42,298 bases of DNA from Candidatus Babeliales bacterium (GCA_016929235.1 JAFGJD010000004.1:128866-171163); one strand, 5' to 3'. Shown: positions 34,145-42,298, numbered from the stretch's first letter. Notes: generated by a model from the sequence alone, not told the origin. Numbers and translations are program-made.

Positions 34145-36510
34145 TACTTAGATTTCGACTTCTTTTCCTCAGGCCCAGGATTCAATACTCGTTTTATAAC
34201 TTCTTCGGCAGTGTTGACAAAAATGACCTCTATATCTTGTACGATATCTTCCAATCCGACAAGATCATTTTTGTTTTTCAATGGAAGAATGATATGAGGT
34301 ACGCCATTACGTTTTGCTGCGAGTATTTTTTCCTTAACGCCACCAATTGGCATAACATCACCGCGTAAATTAAGTTCGCCAGTCATGGCAAACTTTGCAT
34401 TAATTGGTCGATTGGTGAGTGCGGAAAGAATTGACGAAAGCATCGTGATACCGGCGGATGGACCATCTTTTGGTACCGCTCCTGCAGGGACGTGAATATG
34501 CAGATCATTGTGCGTGAATGTTTTTAGTTCGATGCCAAACTCTTTTGCGTGGGCTCGAGCATAGCTGAGCGCTGCTTGAGCTGACTCTTTCATGACATCC
34601 CCAAGCTGACCCGTGAGGATGAGTCGTCCGCGACCCGGCATTAATACAGCTTCGATACGAATCATTTCGCCACCAGCAGATGTCCAAGCAAGGCCATTGG
34701 TGATACCAACAAGATCAGTATGGTTTACATCGTCTTCAATAAATTTTCTTGGTCCAAGATACTTTTCGATATTTTCTTTATTGAAGGCTGGATTGTTTTT
34801 TGTTTCAACATAGGAGCGGGCTGCTTTTTGGAAAAGTTTACGCACGGTACGTTCGAGCTGTCGTACGCCGGCTTCTCTTGTATAGTTCATAATCAAATCT
34901 AGAAGTACATCATCTGCTACATCTATGTTCCCTTTGAGACCGGAGTCCTCAAATGCTTTTCTGACAAGATGCTGTTTTGCGATTTGCATCTTTTCTTCAT
35001 GCGTGTAGCCAGAAAGATGAATTACTTCCATACGGTCACGGAGAGGATCTGATACGGAATCAATATTATTTGCTGTGGCAATAAAGATTACTTTAGAAAG
35101 ATCAAATGGAACACCAAGGTAGTTGTCATAGAATGATTTGTTTTGTGCAGGATCAAGGACTTCGAGCATTGCTGCTGAAGGATCGCCTCTAAAGTCGGAA
35201 CCAAGTTTGTCAATTTCATCGATGAGAATAATAGGGTTAAGCGATCCTGCTTTCTTAATGGCCTGGATGAAGCGTCCTGGCATTGCGCCTACGTACGTTC
35301 TTCTGTGTCCACGGATTTCTGCTTCGTCTTTTACACCACCAAGGGAAATACGTGCGAACTTTCTTCCCAAACTGCGTGCAATGGATTTACCAAGTGAAGT
35401 TTTACCGGTTCCCGGAGGACCTGCAAAACACAAGATTGGAGTGTGTCCGTCTTGGTTGAGATTTTTTACTGAAATAAAGTCCAGAATTCTATCTTTGATA
35501 TCTTTGAGACCATAATGATCCTCATCAAGAATTTGCTTAGCATTGTTGATGTCCAGATTATCTTTCGTTGATTCATTCCATGGGAGTGAAACGACGAGCT
35601 CAAGATAATTTCGTGTGACAGCTGCCTCCATCGAGTCACTTGCCATTCGTTCAAGGCGGTTGATTTGCCGTTTGATTTCTGAAGAAACTTCTTCTGAAAG
35701 CTCGAGTTCTAATATTTTCTCACGAATCTTGTCGATTTCTTCATCGTCGTCTTCACCGAGTTCCTTTTTGATAGCCTTAAGTTGCTCCCTAAGATAGTAT
35801 TCTTTTTGTGACTGATTCATGGAATCGCGTGCATGATTTTTAATGCGCTCCTGTACTTCTGCAACTTCAATTTCACGAGTTAATTGTTGATAGATTTCTG
35901 AGAGAAATTCTTTTTGACTTTCACATTCAAGGAGTTCCTGTGCTCGCTCCACGGATATATTCAGGTGCGAAAGGATAAAGTCAGCTATCTTTGCAGGATC
36001 TTGTATCTTGGAGAGGATTACATGAAAATCAGGACTAAATGATTTTCCTGATGCAGCCATACGCTCAGCTAGTTCTTTAATGTTTTTAATTTGGGCATCA
36101 AGTTCCGGATCTTCATGATTTTCATCAAAAGGAAGGGCCTTGATTTCTGCAGAGAGAGTGTTTTCATCAGCACTAATATTTTGAACCTCTGCTTTGCAGA
36201 TACCTTGTACCAAAATCTTTATGCCGCCTTCGGGAATACGGATCATACGCATAATGGATGCTACTGTACCGACCGAATAGAGATCCTGTGTTCCGATAGC
36301 TGCCTGTTGATCAGTAACTTGTTTTTGCGCAGCTAAAAGAAGCACCATCTTTGACTGGTCGAGTGCTTTATTGATTCCCTCGATAATGCGCTCATCAAGA
36401 ACAAGGAGCGGTACTATCATGTGAGGAAAAACAACGACATCCATCGTCGGAATTACAGGTAAATGGGTTGGCAAATTCTCGTGACTTAACGCGTTTGCAA
36501 CCGTTTTCAT
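34144..36510 (-). CDS. lon: Lon ATP-dependent protease
   Basis: 788 aa, close to the 784 of E. coli Lon. The N-terminal substrate-binding domain (LPVIPTMDVVVFPHMIVPLL) is followed by a coiled coil, the AAA+ domain (Walker A GPPGTGKTSLG near residue 355, Walker B IILIDEIDKLG) and the protease domain with catalytic Ser in PKDGPSAG and Lys in GGVKEKILAAKR. Degrades misfolded and regulatory proteins in the cytoplasm. AAGGGGG precedes the ATG at 36510. No CIRCE element was seen upstream. It is the first gene of a two-gene operon with the PfkB kinase. Confidence 0.98.
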   Translation of the reverse strand: MKTVANALSHENLPTHLPVIPTMDVVVFPHMIVPLLVLDERIIEGINKALDQSKMVLLLAAQKQVTDQQAAIGTQDLYSVGTVASIMRMIRIPEGGIKILVQGICKAEVQNISADENTLSAEIKALPFDENHEDPELDAQIKNIKELAERMAASGKSFSPDFHVILSKIQDPAKIADFILSHLNISVERAQELLECESQKEFLSEIYQQLTREIEVAEVQERIKNHARDSMNQSQKEYYLREQLKAIKKELGEDDDEEIDKIREKILELELSEEVSSEIKRQINRLERMASDSMEAAVTRNYLELVVSLPWNESTKDNLDINNAKQILDEDHYGLKDIKDRILDFISVKNLNQDGHTPILCFAGPPGTGKTSLGKSIARSLGRKFARISLGGVKDEAEIRGHRRTYVGAMPGRFIQAIKKAGSLNPIILIDEIDKLGSDFRGDPSAAMLEVLDPAQNKSFYDNYLGVPFDLSKVIFIATANNIDSVSDPLRDRMEVIHLSGYTHEEKMQIAKQHLVRKAFEDSGLKGNIDVADDVLLDLIMNYTREAGVRQLERTVRKLFQKAARSYVETKNNPAFNKENIEKYLGPRKFIEDDVNHTDLVGITNGLAWTSAGGEMIRIEAVLMPGRGRLILTGQLGDVMKESAQAALSYARAHAKEFGIELKTFTHNDLHIHVPAGAVPKDGPSAGITMLSSILSALTNRPINAKFAMTGELNLRGDVMPIGGVKEKILAAKRNGVPHIILPLKNKNDLVGLEDIVQDIEVIFVNTAEEVIKRVLNPGPEEKKSKSK

Positions 36511-36727
36511 AAGATGGCCCCCTTTTTCATTCAGCTATTGTATTCTGATACTCTCTATGCGTGATGGCATAGGTACTGTGGTATTGTGTCCCTCTATCCT
36601 TAGTGTAGAGAAACTTTTTTGCGAAAAACAAGGAACTTTCATACAAGTAGGTTTTTTTTCAGAAACAGCTATTATTTTTGGATCGTTCCTTTGTCATATG
36701 CTTGAATTTTCAATCTGAGGATGATTC

Positions 36728-37414
36728 GTGAAGGACACAGTTTTAGAGCTTTCTCGTGTTTCCAAGTCCTTCCAAGAAGGTAAGACAATATTACGTGTTC
36801 TGGAAGAGATAAATGCGAAGTTTTTTCAGGGGAATTCATATGCAATCTCTGGAGTTTCTGGTTCGGGGAAATCGACCTTAATGCATATCATGGCGGGAAT
36901 TGAATCTCCTGATGGAGGAACAGTTTTCTTTTCAGGGAAATCTCTTTCAACATTTTCTTCTCTAGAACGTTCACAGCTGTTAAATAAGCAGATGGGGCTA
37001 GTGTTTCAGAATCCATACTTAATTAAAGAACTTACTATTCTGGAAAATACTGCGCTTAAGGGACTCATTTCCGGAGAATCTCGCGATGAGAGTTATCAAC
37101 GAGCACGCGTGTTGCTTAAACAAGTTGGTCTTGCGTCAAAAGACCATACATATCCTGGCGCATTGTCAGGAGGACAGCAGCAACGGGCGGCTCTTGCAAG
37201 GGCGCTCTTTCATAGGCCGACAGTAATTCTGGCAGATGAACCAACGGGCAATCTTGATAAAGCTACTGGAAAATCAATAATTGACCTTCTGGTTGAGCAT
37301 CAAAAAAGCGATGGTTCAGCACTCGTTATATGTTCTCATGATCCATATGTTCTTGATACTATGGAGCATGGGTATGTCTTGAGCGGAGGGTTATTGCAAA
37401 AAATTAAAGGTTAG
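36728..37414 (+). CDS. lolD: LolD-type ABC transporter ATPase
   Basis: 228 aa, the typical size of LolD. Walker A GVSGSGKST (42-50), Q-loop FQNPYLIKELTILENT, signature LSGGQQQRAALARAL, Walker B ILADEPTGNLD and switch ICSHD are intact. LolCDE extracts lipoproteins from the inner membrane; related MacB/FtsE-type ATPases share these motifs, so the exact complex is uncertain. No LolC/E permease lies beside it; the next gene is murJ. GTG start after GAGGA, spaced 6-7 nt. Confidence 0.85.
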   Translation: MKDTVLELSRVSKSFQEGKTILRVLEEINAKFFQGNSYAISGVSGSGKSTLMHIMAGIESPDGGTVFFSGKSLSTFSSLERSQLLNKQMGLVFQNPYLIKELTILENTALKGLISGESRDESYQRARVLLKQVGLASKDHTYPGALSGGQQQRAALARALFHRPTVILADEPTGNLDKATGKSIIDLLVEHQKSDGSALVICSHDPYVLDTMEHGYVLSGGLLQKIKG

Positions 37415-37422
37415 CTTGATGT

Positions 37423-37469
37423 AATGCTAGTTACCATGATTATGATCATATGGTATAACAAGTAGCATT
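37423..37469. repeat. Imperfect inverted repeat over a possible murJ promoter
   Basis: AATGCTA (37423-37429) and TAGCATT (37463-37469) form the outer arms; GTTACCAT and ATGGTATAAC extend the pairing inward. Inside it, TTACCA (37431-37436) and TATAAC (37453-37458) are 16 nt apart and could be a weak promoter for murJ. No T-run follows. Confidence 0.45.
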
Positions 37470-37533
37470 CTATCGTGGGGGTATGAGGCGCATCTTTTCA
37501 TGTTCTTAAATATGGCATCAGCAAGGAGTTGCA

Positions 37534-39102
37534 ATGAGCAATGTACTGCATAAAAATTCAATTGTGCAAAAGACGATGGAAGTGGCCGGATCTACGTTGT
37601 TAAGTCGAGTCTTAGGCCTAGCGCGGAGTGTGCTTCTTGTGCGATATTTGGGGGCAGATGTTGTTGGTGAAGCCTTCCGTGCGGCGTACAAATTACCCAA
37701 TATGCTTAGACAGATTTTTGCAGAGGGAGCATTAAGTGCTGCGGTCGTTCCTACCTTTGTTGCAAACCTTAAACGCGGGGATAACAAGGAAAAGCTCGGC
37801 AGCTTAATGTCATTATCATTTTTAGTCTTTGAGGGGACTGTATTATTGCTCTGTGTTCTTGCCATGTGGAAGGCGCAGTGGGTAGTGCATTTTTTTGCAC
37901 CCGGATTCCCCGAGGCGAAGATGGAGATTGCGATTCGGCTCTTTCGCATCTTGATGCCGTTTATTTTTTTTATTTCCAGCAGTGCGTTGCTTGCAGGTGC
38001 GTTGCAGTCGCTACATCATTTCTGGGTTCCAGCTCTATCGCCGGCATGGCTTAATGTGGTCTTTATTACTGCGCTTTTGTGCGGCATTTATGCAGGGTAT
38101 TCAGTTGAATTCTTATGTGGTGCGATTCTATTTGGAGGATTTATTCAATTGCTGGCCCATGTAGTGGTGTATTTCCGCTTAGGAATGGGTTTTTCTGGAA
38201 TAACAGATTACGCTTTGAAGAGTTTTAAAACTCTTCTCGCTAAATTTGTTCCTGCGATGTTGGGAATGAGCGTCTTGCAGTTCAGTGTTATCGTAGATAG
38301 TCGTTTTGCTTCATATTTACCTCATGCGTATACCTTAATGGAGATTGCTTCAGGATTTTTAAGAATACCCGTTGGTGTCTTTGCGGTTGCGTTTTCAACC
38401 ATTCTTTTGCCACATTTTTCTAGAGTGCAGACCTATGCCCCTAAGCGTCTTAGTTTTTACCTACTAGAGTCTACGAAATTGGTTTTCTGGGTTACGGTTC
38501 CAACCGCAATATTATTGAGCTTCTTCTCTGAGAAGATTTTTGTGACGCTGTACTTGTCAAAAAAATTTCCCATGGAGTTGGTCATGGAGGCAAAATATAT
38601 TCTGTCAGCATTCTTGCTTGGGTTGTTCTTTTTGTCACTCAATAAGATTTTGATGAATATTTTTTATTCACTTCATCAGCAATGGATTCCTGCGATTGTG
38701 GTGGTATGTGGTACGTGTGTGAATTATGCATTGAATATGTTGATGGTTGGGACATGGAAAGCGACTGGTCTTGCTCTGGCAACATCAGCATCTGTTGCTG
38801 TGCAGGCCCTCCTCTTTTTCATTATCTTGAAATATGGATTTAACTTTAAACTATACTTAGGTGTACTGCTTTCATTTTGTGTCCGTTACATCGTACAGGT
38901 AACTATTGTGTTTGGGCTCTTTTATGGGGTATACATCGGTATAGTTGGTTGGATTGCTTACTTTATTCCTCAGGCAGAGATGCTTCTTACAAAGACTCTG
39001 TGTGTATGGGTTTGGGTCGCTCCGTTATGTGGTGCCGCAATGTATGTGCTTTATAGAACACGGACATGGTTTAGGGTAAGGATTCATTTCCTTAATAGTT
39101 AG
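37534..39102 (+). CDS. murJ: MurJ lipid II flippase
   Basis: 522 aa polytopic membrane protein of the MviN/MurJ group, about 14 hydrophobic segments. The N-terminal family block is clear: STLLSRVLGLARSVLLVRYL, GEAFRAAYKLPNMLRQIFAE and GALSAAVVPTF. MurJ moves lipid-linked peptidoglycan precursor across the inner membrane, so this organism probably makes peptidoglycan, in line with the M23 peptidase gene. AAGGAG lies 5 nt before the ATG. Length and motif positions are normal. Confidence 0.96.
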   Translation: MSNVLHKNSIVQKTMEVAGSTLLSRVLGLARSVLLVRYLGADVVGEAFRAAYKLPNMLRQIFAEGALSAAVVPTFVANLKRGDNKEKLGSLMSLSFLVFEGTVLLLCVLAMWKAQWVVHFFAPGFPEAKMEIAIRLFRILMPFIFFISSSALLAGALQSLHHFWVPALSPAWLNVVFITALLCGIYAGYSVEFLCGAILFGGFIQLLAHVVVYFRLGMGFSGITDYALKSFKTLLAKFVPAMLGMSVLQFSVIVDSRFASYLPHAYTLMEIASGFLRIPVGVFAVAFSTILLPHFSRVQTYAPKRLSFYLLESTKLVFWVTVPTAILLSFFSEKIFVTLYLSKKFPMELVMEAKYILSAFLLGLFFLSLNKILMNIFYSLHQQWIPAIVVVCGTCVNYALNMLMVGTWKATGLALATSASVAVQALLFFIILKYGFNFKLYLGVLLSFCVRYIVQVTIVFGLFYGVYIGIVGWIAYFIPQAEMLLTKTLCVWVWVAPLCGAAMYVLYRTRTWFRVRIHFLNS

Positions 39103-39128
39103 GATCTTGCAGGGGAAAGATTCCTTTT
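39101..39128 (+). terminator. Weak hairpin terminator after murJ
   Basis: AGGATCTT (39101-39108) pairs with AAGATTCCT (39117-39125) with one bulge, followed by TTT. It starts within the murJ stop codon. The short T-run makes it a weak candidate. Confidence 0.35.
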
Positions 39129-39160
39129 ACAAATGGTTGTTATAATTACAAGGAGGTTTT

Positions 39161-39592
39161 GTGAGAGAGCAATATTCTGCGGGTATTGTGGTCTTTCGCC
39201 AAATGGACGGTGAAAGAGAGTATCTGTTACTTCATCATGGTGGAGGTCACTGGGATTTTCCTAAAGGCAAAATGGAGCCAGGAGAGTCCAAGCGCGAGAC
39301 AGCTCTTCGTGAGCTCAAAGAAGAGGCAAATATCACAGCTGAAATTCTCGACGGTTTTGAACAGAATCTATCCTATTATTTCAGCGCTCCAGATGGGGAG
39401 CGGATTCATAAAACGGTCTACTTTTTTGTAGGAGAAGCAGGCAGTCGTGCCGTCGTGTCCATCTCTAATGAACACCAAGATTTTATTTGGCTTTCATATG
39501 CCGATGCGATTCAGAAGGTTACCTATAAGAATGCAGAGCAGATCTTAATGTATGCCGATGCTTTCTTGGAGGCTCGGAACAGATATTCCTAG
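39161..39592 (+). CDS. Nudix hydrolase (Ap4A hydrolase-like)
   Basis: 143 aa. The Nudix box begins at GKMEPGESKRETALRELKEE and continues ANI; the usual Gly before the last hydrophobic residue is Asn here, but the catalytic glutamates (RELKEE) are intact. GHWDFPKGKMEPGES is typical of the diadenosine tetraphosphate hydrolase subgroup. These enzymes cleave nucleoside diphosphate linkages and often clear alarmone-like dinucleotides. GTG start after a perfect AAGGAGG. A TATAAT at 39141 lies only about 20 nt upstream of the start, but no good -35 was found. Confidence 0.93.
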   Translation: MREQYSAGIVVFRQMDGEREYLLLHHGGGHWDFPKGKMEPGESKRETALRELKEEANITAEILDGFEQNLSYYFSAPDGERIHKTVYFFVGEAGSRAVVSISNEHQDFIWLSYADAIQKVTYKNAEQILMYADAFLEARNRYS

Positions 39593-39624
39593 ACAAGACT
39601 AATCGTGTAATAAGGGGGGGAATT

Positions 39625-39701
<77 letters not shown>

Positions 39702-39725
39702 TCATTTCAATCATTAGTGCTATTG

Positions 39726-39753
39726 AGTGTAGGTTAAATAAGAGCTTTGTCAA
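39726..39753 (-). promoter_or_regulatory. Promoter for the initiator tRNA
   Basis: TTGACA (39753-39748), a 16-nt spacer and TACACT (39731-39726) lie just upstream of the tRNA on its strand. The predicted transcription start is roughly 18 nt before the mature 5' end. The -35 box lies inside the 3' end of acpS. Confidence 0.6.
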
Positions 39754-40156
39754 CGAAGGCTAAGAGCGGGTTGGCTCTTTCTGAGCTGTCTAGTATAACG
39801 ATTGCCGATGCAATGGTGCGACTGTGTGTGAGGCTGATAGATATGGTAGGAGATCCAAGCTTCCTATAATAGGAATCTAAGATAGTCATACGTGCTTGAC
39901 CGTGGTGATCGTGGTGTACGTTGCTCATCTTACACAGATGCAGAAACGAAATTGAAGCAACAGTATTAGCTGCTTTAAAAAGTGCTTCTTTCGCTGCGAA
40001 TCTTACTGCAAATCGCTCAGCTGAAGTGGTTTGGTATTGGAGACAATAGTCGATTTCCTCTTTCGAGAAAATACGAGCAAGTTGTTTACGTTTATACGTG
40101 TGCCACTTTTCAAAGCGTTCGATTTCTACTGTGTCTAAACCTAGCCCAATGATCAC
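39734..40156 (-). CDS. acpS: Holo-acyl-carrier-protein synthase
   Basis: 140 aa. AcpS transfers phosphopantetheine from CoA to apo-ACP. The N-terminal GLGLDTVEIERF carries the metal-binding Asp; ERFAVRFAAKEALFKA carries the second acidic ligand; ISLTHSRTIASAIVI corresponds to the final SLSH-type strand. The middle contains a histidine-rich loop (NVHHDHHGQAR). GTG start after AAAGG. A short C-terminal extension (ERANPLLAFVDKALI) contains the promoter of the downstream tRNA at the DNA level. It implies an ACP-dependent pathway in the organism. Confidence 0.92.
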   Translation of the reverse strand: MIIGLGLDTVEIERFEKWHTYKRKQLARIFSKEEIDYCLQYQTTSAERFAVRFAAKEALFKAANTVASISFLHLCKMSNVHHDHHGQARMTILDSYYRKLGSPTISISLTHSRTIASAIVILDSSERANPLLAFVDKALI

Positions 40157-40316
40157 AGGTAACCTTTTGATAAGCGTTTAATTGTAAATACACTTTAATA
40201 AAATAGTACTCAAATCAAAAGACAATCCTGAAGATTAGCTGGTTTTTAAATCGCAGCACATACAATTTGAGAAGTATGATTGAAGTATCTCGTAGGAATG
40301 TCTCTAAGGAGTCCAG

Positions 40317-40778
40317 ATGCACGGTGTTACTACTCTCAGGATGATGACAGTTTTGGTGCTACTTAGTTTTTCACGAGATGCTTTAGCTCAGTATATTTGG
40401 GTGCAAGAGCGTACGAGGCGCTTTAATTATTTGACAGAGCGTTATGAGGCACGAGTCGTGGACCGGACGGAGCCTCATCCAAGTGTTCTTACAGAGCCGG
40501 GGGGGACAGAAGCGGGTCTTAAGTTTTTCTACCTTATATCGTGTGTTAGTGTACTTGCTTGTTGTTATAAGGGAGCGGTTGCCTGGATATCTTGTTTAGC
40601 CGGAAGAGCATACAATGCATGTGAACTTTGTACTATTCCCTTCTGCTGCTGTTTATGTTGTTGTCTTCTTTGTAGACATGAAAAATGCCAAAAATGTTGC
40701 GAAAGACTTCAAAATTCTTCAAGTGGAGAAGAGCGACTTTTGGACCATGGAGTATCACCACAGGTGTCGGATGTGTAA
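40317..40778 (+). CDS. Exported or anchored cysteine-string protein
   Basis: 153 aa. A signal peptide (TVLVLLSFSRDALA, cleavage likely before QYIW) is followed by a basic segment, a hydrophobic segment (GLKFFYLISCVSVLACCY) and a second one (GAVAWISCLAG) that runs into a cysteine string. Residues 102-128 contain 12 cysteines, centred on CCCLCCCLLC, and end in KCQKCC. Sixteen cysteines occur in all. The pattern recalls the palmitoylated cysteine string of eukaryotic CSP/DNAJC5, though no J domain is present. The C-terminal tail is short and acidic/Ser-rich. AAGGAG lies 5 nt before the ATG. No family recognised; a membrane-bound, lipid-modified or metal-binding role is possible. Confidence 0.75.
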   Translation: MHGVTTLRMMTVLVLLSFSRDALAQYIWVQERTRRFNYLTERYEARVVDRTEPHPSVLTEPGGTEAGLKFFYLISCVSVLACCYKGAVAWISCLAGRAYNACELCTIPFCCCLCCCLLCRHEKCQKCCERLQNSSSGEERLLDHGVSPQVSDV

Positions 40779-40804
40779 TAGTGTGACCATTTTCCAAAGT
40801 GATA

Positions 40805-40853
40805 TTCAGAGCCATATTGTGTTTTAGGGTCGTTTCTATCGATGGACTCTGAA
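40805..40853. repeat. Imperfect inverted repeat after the cysteine-string gene
   Basis: TTCAGAG (40805-40811) pairs with CTCTGAA (40847-40853); the stem extends through CCAT/ATGG with one bulged base, giving 11 bp around a 26-nt loop. No T-run follows on either strand, so its role is unclear. Confidence 0.4.
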
Positions 40854-40962
40854 TGATTATAGTCTTTTGATCACTGGTACTTTTTCAAAATTTGCATACA
40901 CTAATTGGCCTAATTATCAGGAGTGTATATTCATCGGATTGTTCTCGAAAAGGATGTATTGT

Positions 40963-42298
40963 ATGAGGTTGGGAACATGGTCCTCTTTTTGTAGCGCCTT
41001 GCTTTTTTCACTTTCACTCCATGCTGCAGTGAAAATTTCGGGTGATGGAACTGATACAAGTTTTACGTTCACCATAGGATCTCATGCCTATGATCTTGTG
41101 GGAGATCTCTTTTATATTGGAGCAGGAACAGCTGTCACTGGTAACACGTATGCCATTGCACAAGCTCCATCAAAAACAAACGATGGCGACCCTGGTTTTT
41201 TTTCGCCAATTACTCCTGCGACAGGAACTGTGAATGGGGTGAATGGTCAAGTTAATCCATTGTATGCGCAGAAAATCCCATATTTAGGGCTTTCTACTTA
41301 TAGGCCATATAGACCGTTTGCCGTTACGGCTAGTGCACCTAGACAAGTGCATTTTATGAGCGCTATCTCAACGAATGCTTCGGAAGCAGAGTTGCTTTCA
41401 ACTCCAATAGTTAGTGATGCCGGAGGAAATGAGACTGATGGTATTGTGGCATTATGTGCGGGACATTACGGAACAACTAATAACGAAAATCAATATTGTT
41501 TTGTAGCAGTGAAGCCTAACGGTGGAAGTTTTGGAGAGGCAGATGGGGGTATTGCCGCAATCAAGCTTTCGACAACATATCTCGATGTGCTGAATGCGAA
41601 TACAGGCATATCACAAGATAATATTGCGCGCGAACTAGATACAACTGCGACTGTTCTTAGAATTTCTGAAGATCTTTCATCAATACAAGCTAATACAGTT
41701 GATATGCATTTTAATACTGATTTGCAGAGACTGTATGTTGCCTTACAAGTCACTGGTAGCACTAAGTCGACAGCTGGTGTGCGCGCAGTGACTGTGGGTC
41801 GTATGAATAATGATATTCTTACATTCGATCCAATTGGACTTGATGCGGTATTTGCAAATGAGGACAAGATTGTTGGAGGGATAGGATCGAGCGCTCAGGT
41901 ATCTATACATAAAGTGAGGACGTTAAAAACATCTACGCATTTGCACTACTTGATTATAGTTGGTGGAAATGGTGCGCCGTCAGCAACAGGGAATACGGTA
42001 TATGCATTGCCGCTTGTTAATAAAAAGCCTGCTGGTATTGGGACGACTGATACTGCACTGGCCGAGGCACTGACAAATCCAGAACACGGAACGCTTGCAT
42101 TGAATTCAAGCGATATTACTGAGAAATATGCCATGAACGGCGTTTTTGTTGATCGTGGATTTACTACAACGGTTCAAAATGCTTCAGACATGTTGACTAC
42201 GACGAGTACTGCGGCGCAAGTTGGTGGTGGCGCATTGCCGTTGGCCGCAAGTCAAACGGTTTCTGATATTGTTGCTCGTCGAGATATAGTGATGGTGA
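40963..42298 (+). CDS. Large exported protein, N-terminal part (3' end outside window)
   Basis: Open from the ATG at 40963 through the last base, at least 445 residues with no stop. A signal peptide (SSFCSALLFSLSLHAA) is followed by a Gly/Thr/Ser/Asn-rich, beta-type sequence with recurrent short hydrophobic strands and VGGG or VGGI turns (YFLVG-type patterns such as DLVGDLFYIGAG, DKIVGGIGSS and LIIVGGNGAPS). This composition suits a beta-propeller or other repetitive surface protein, but I recognise no family. AAAAGG lies about 9 nt before the ATG. The neighbour upstream is the cysteine-string protein gene; they may or may not be cotranscribed. Confidence 0.85.
   Translation, partial: MRLGTWSSFCSALLFSLSLHAAVKISGDGTDTSFTFTIGSHAYDLVGDLFYIGAGTAVTGNTYAIAQAPSKTNDGDPGFFSPITPATGTVNGVNGQVNPLYAQKIPYLGLSTYRPYRPFAVTASAPRQVHFMSAISTNASEAELLSTPIVSDAGGNETDGIVALCAGHYGTTNNENQYCFVAVKPNGGSFGEADGGIAAIKLSTTYLDVLNANTGISQDNIARELDTTATVLRISEDLSSIQANTVDMHFNTDLQRLYVALQVTGSTKSTAGVRAVTVGRMNNDILTFDPIGLDAVFANEDKIVGGIGSSAQVSIHKVRTLKTSTHLHYLIIVGGNGAPSATGNTVYALPLVNKKPAGIGTTDTALAEALTNPEHGTLALNSSDITEKYAMNGVFVDRGFTTTVQNASDMLTTTSTAAQVGGGALPLAASQTVSDIVARRDIVMV

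Noticed and set aside
36511-36727. CIRCE or other heat-shock element before lon
   Set aside because: No TTAGCACTC-type inverted repeat or clear heat-shock promoter was found; only a weak 5-bp hairpin is present.
41490-41867. Minus-strand open frame of 125 codons
   Set aside because: It is antisense to the long plus-strand exported-protein gene, which has a signal peptide, ribosome site and an uninterrupted frame of over 440 codons.

Overview
The window is a compact, gene-dense stretch of about 42 kb from a diderm bacterium. It encodes outer-membrane secretins, MlaE/MlaF and LolD-type ABC components, SecG, the lipid II flippase MurJ and an M23 peptidase. An unusually large share of the remaining genes encode exported proteins of no family I can name. 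Together with a cysteine-string protein and HerA and lysozyme-like genes, this points to an uncultured, probably host-associated lineage. Candidatus Dependentiae (TM6) is my best guess, but that is inference and no phylogenetic marker was tested. Genes are closely packed: several neighbours overlap by 1-19 nt, and no gene-free stretch exceeds about 230 nt.

Layout. 1-942 holds the 3' end of enolase (+). 932-8717 (-) is a five-gene envelope-machine operon: GspC-like PDZ protein, secretin 1, PilM/PilN-like fusion (GspL-like), PilO/GspM-like protein, secretin 2. 8915-9901 (-) is a MoxR AAA+ ATPase. 10029-13463 (-) carries tpiA, secG, mlaE and mlaF, then an exported pentapeptide-repeat protein that ends at a strong terminator. 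13547-15743 holds uvrC (-) without its C-terminal HhH domain, between two small exported/membrane proteins (+). 15808-22792 (-) is a three-gene operon of large exported proteins that seem to share domains; the last (1343 aa) contains an internal tandem duplication. 22941-27047 (+) has an M23 peptidase, a small exported protein and a compact PilO-PilP-PilQ set, the third secretin in the window. 27048-27278 is a hairpin-rich convergent intergenic region. 27279-32346 (-) links atpD and a short atpC to a lysozyme-like exported protein, a HerA-type ATPase and another exported protein. 32478-33044 (+) is an anchored protein of unknown function. 33041-36510 (-) is lon coupled to a PfkB-family sugar kinase. 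36728-39592 (+) has a LolD-type ATPase, murJ and a Nudix hydrolase. 39625-40156 (-) has the initiator tRNA and acpS. 40317 to the end (+) has a cysteine-string protein and the start of a large exported protein that runs off the window.

How the genes fit together. The dominant theme is the envelope and what crosses it: two type II secretion/type IV pilus-like alignment complexes with three secretins, SecG for export, Mla/Lol-type lipid and lipoprotein trafficking, MurJ and an M23 peptidase for the wall, and at least ten exported proteins without a known family. Core metabolism in view is limited to two glycolytic enzymes, the catalytic part of the F1 ATPase and the acyl-carrier-protein activating enzyme. 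The most unusual items are the paired secretins with a shared C-terminal tail, the cysteine-string protein, and the exported-protein operon.
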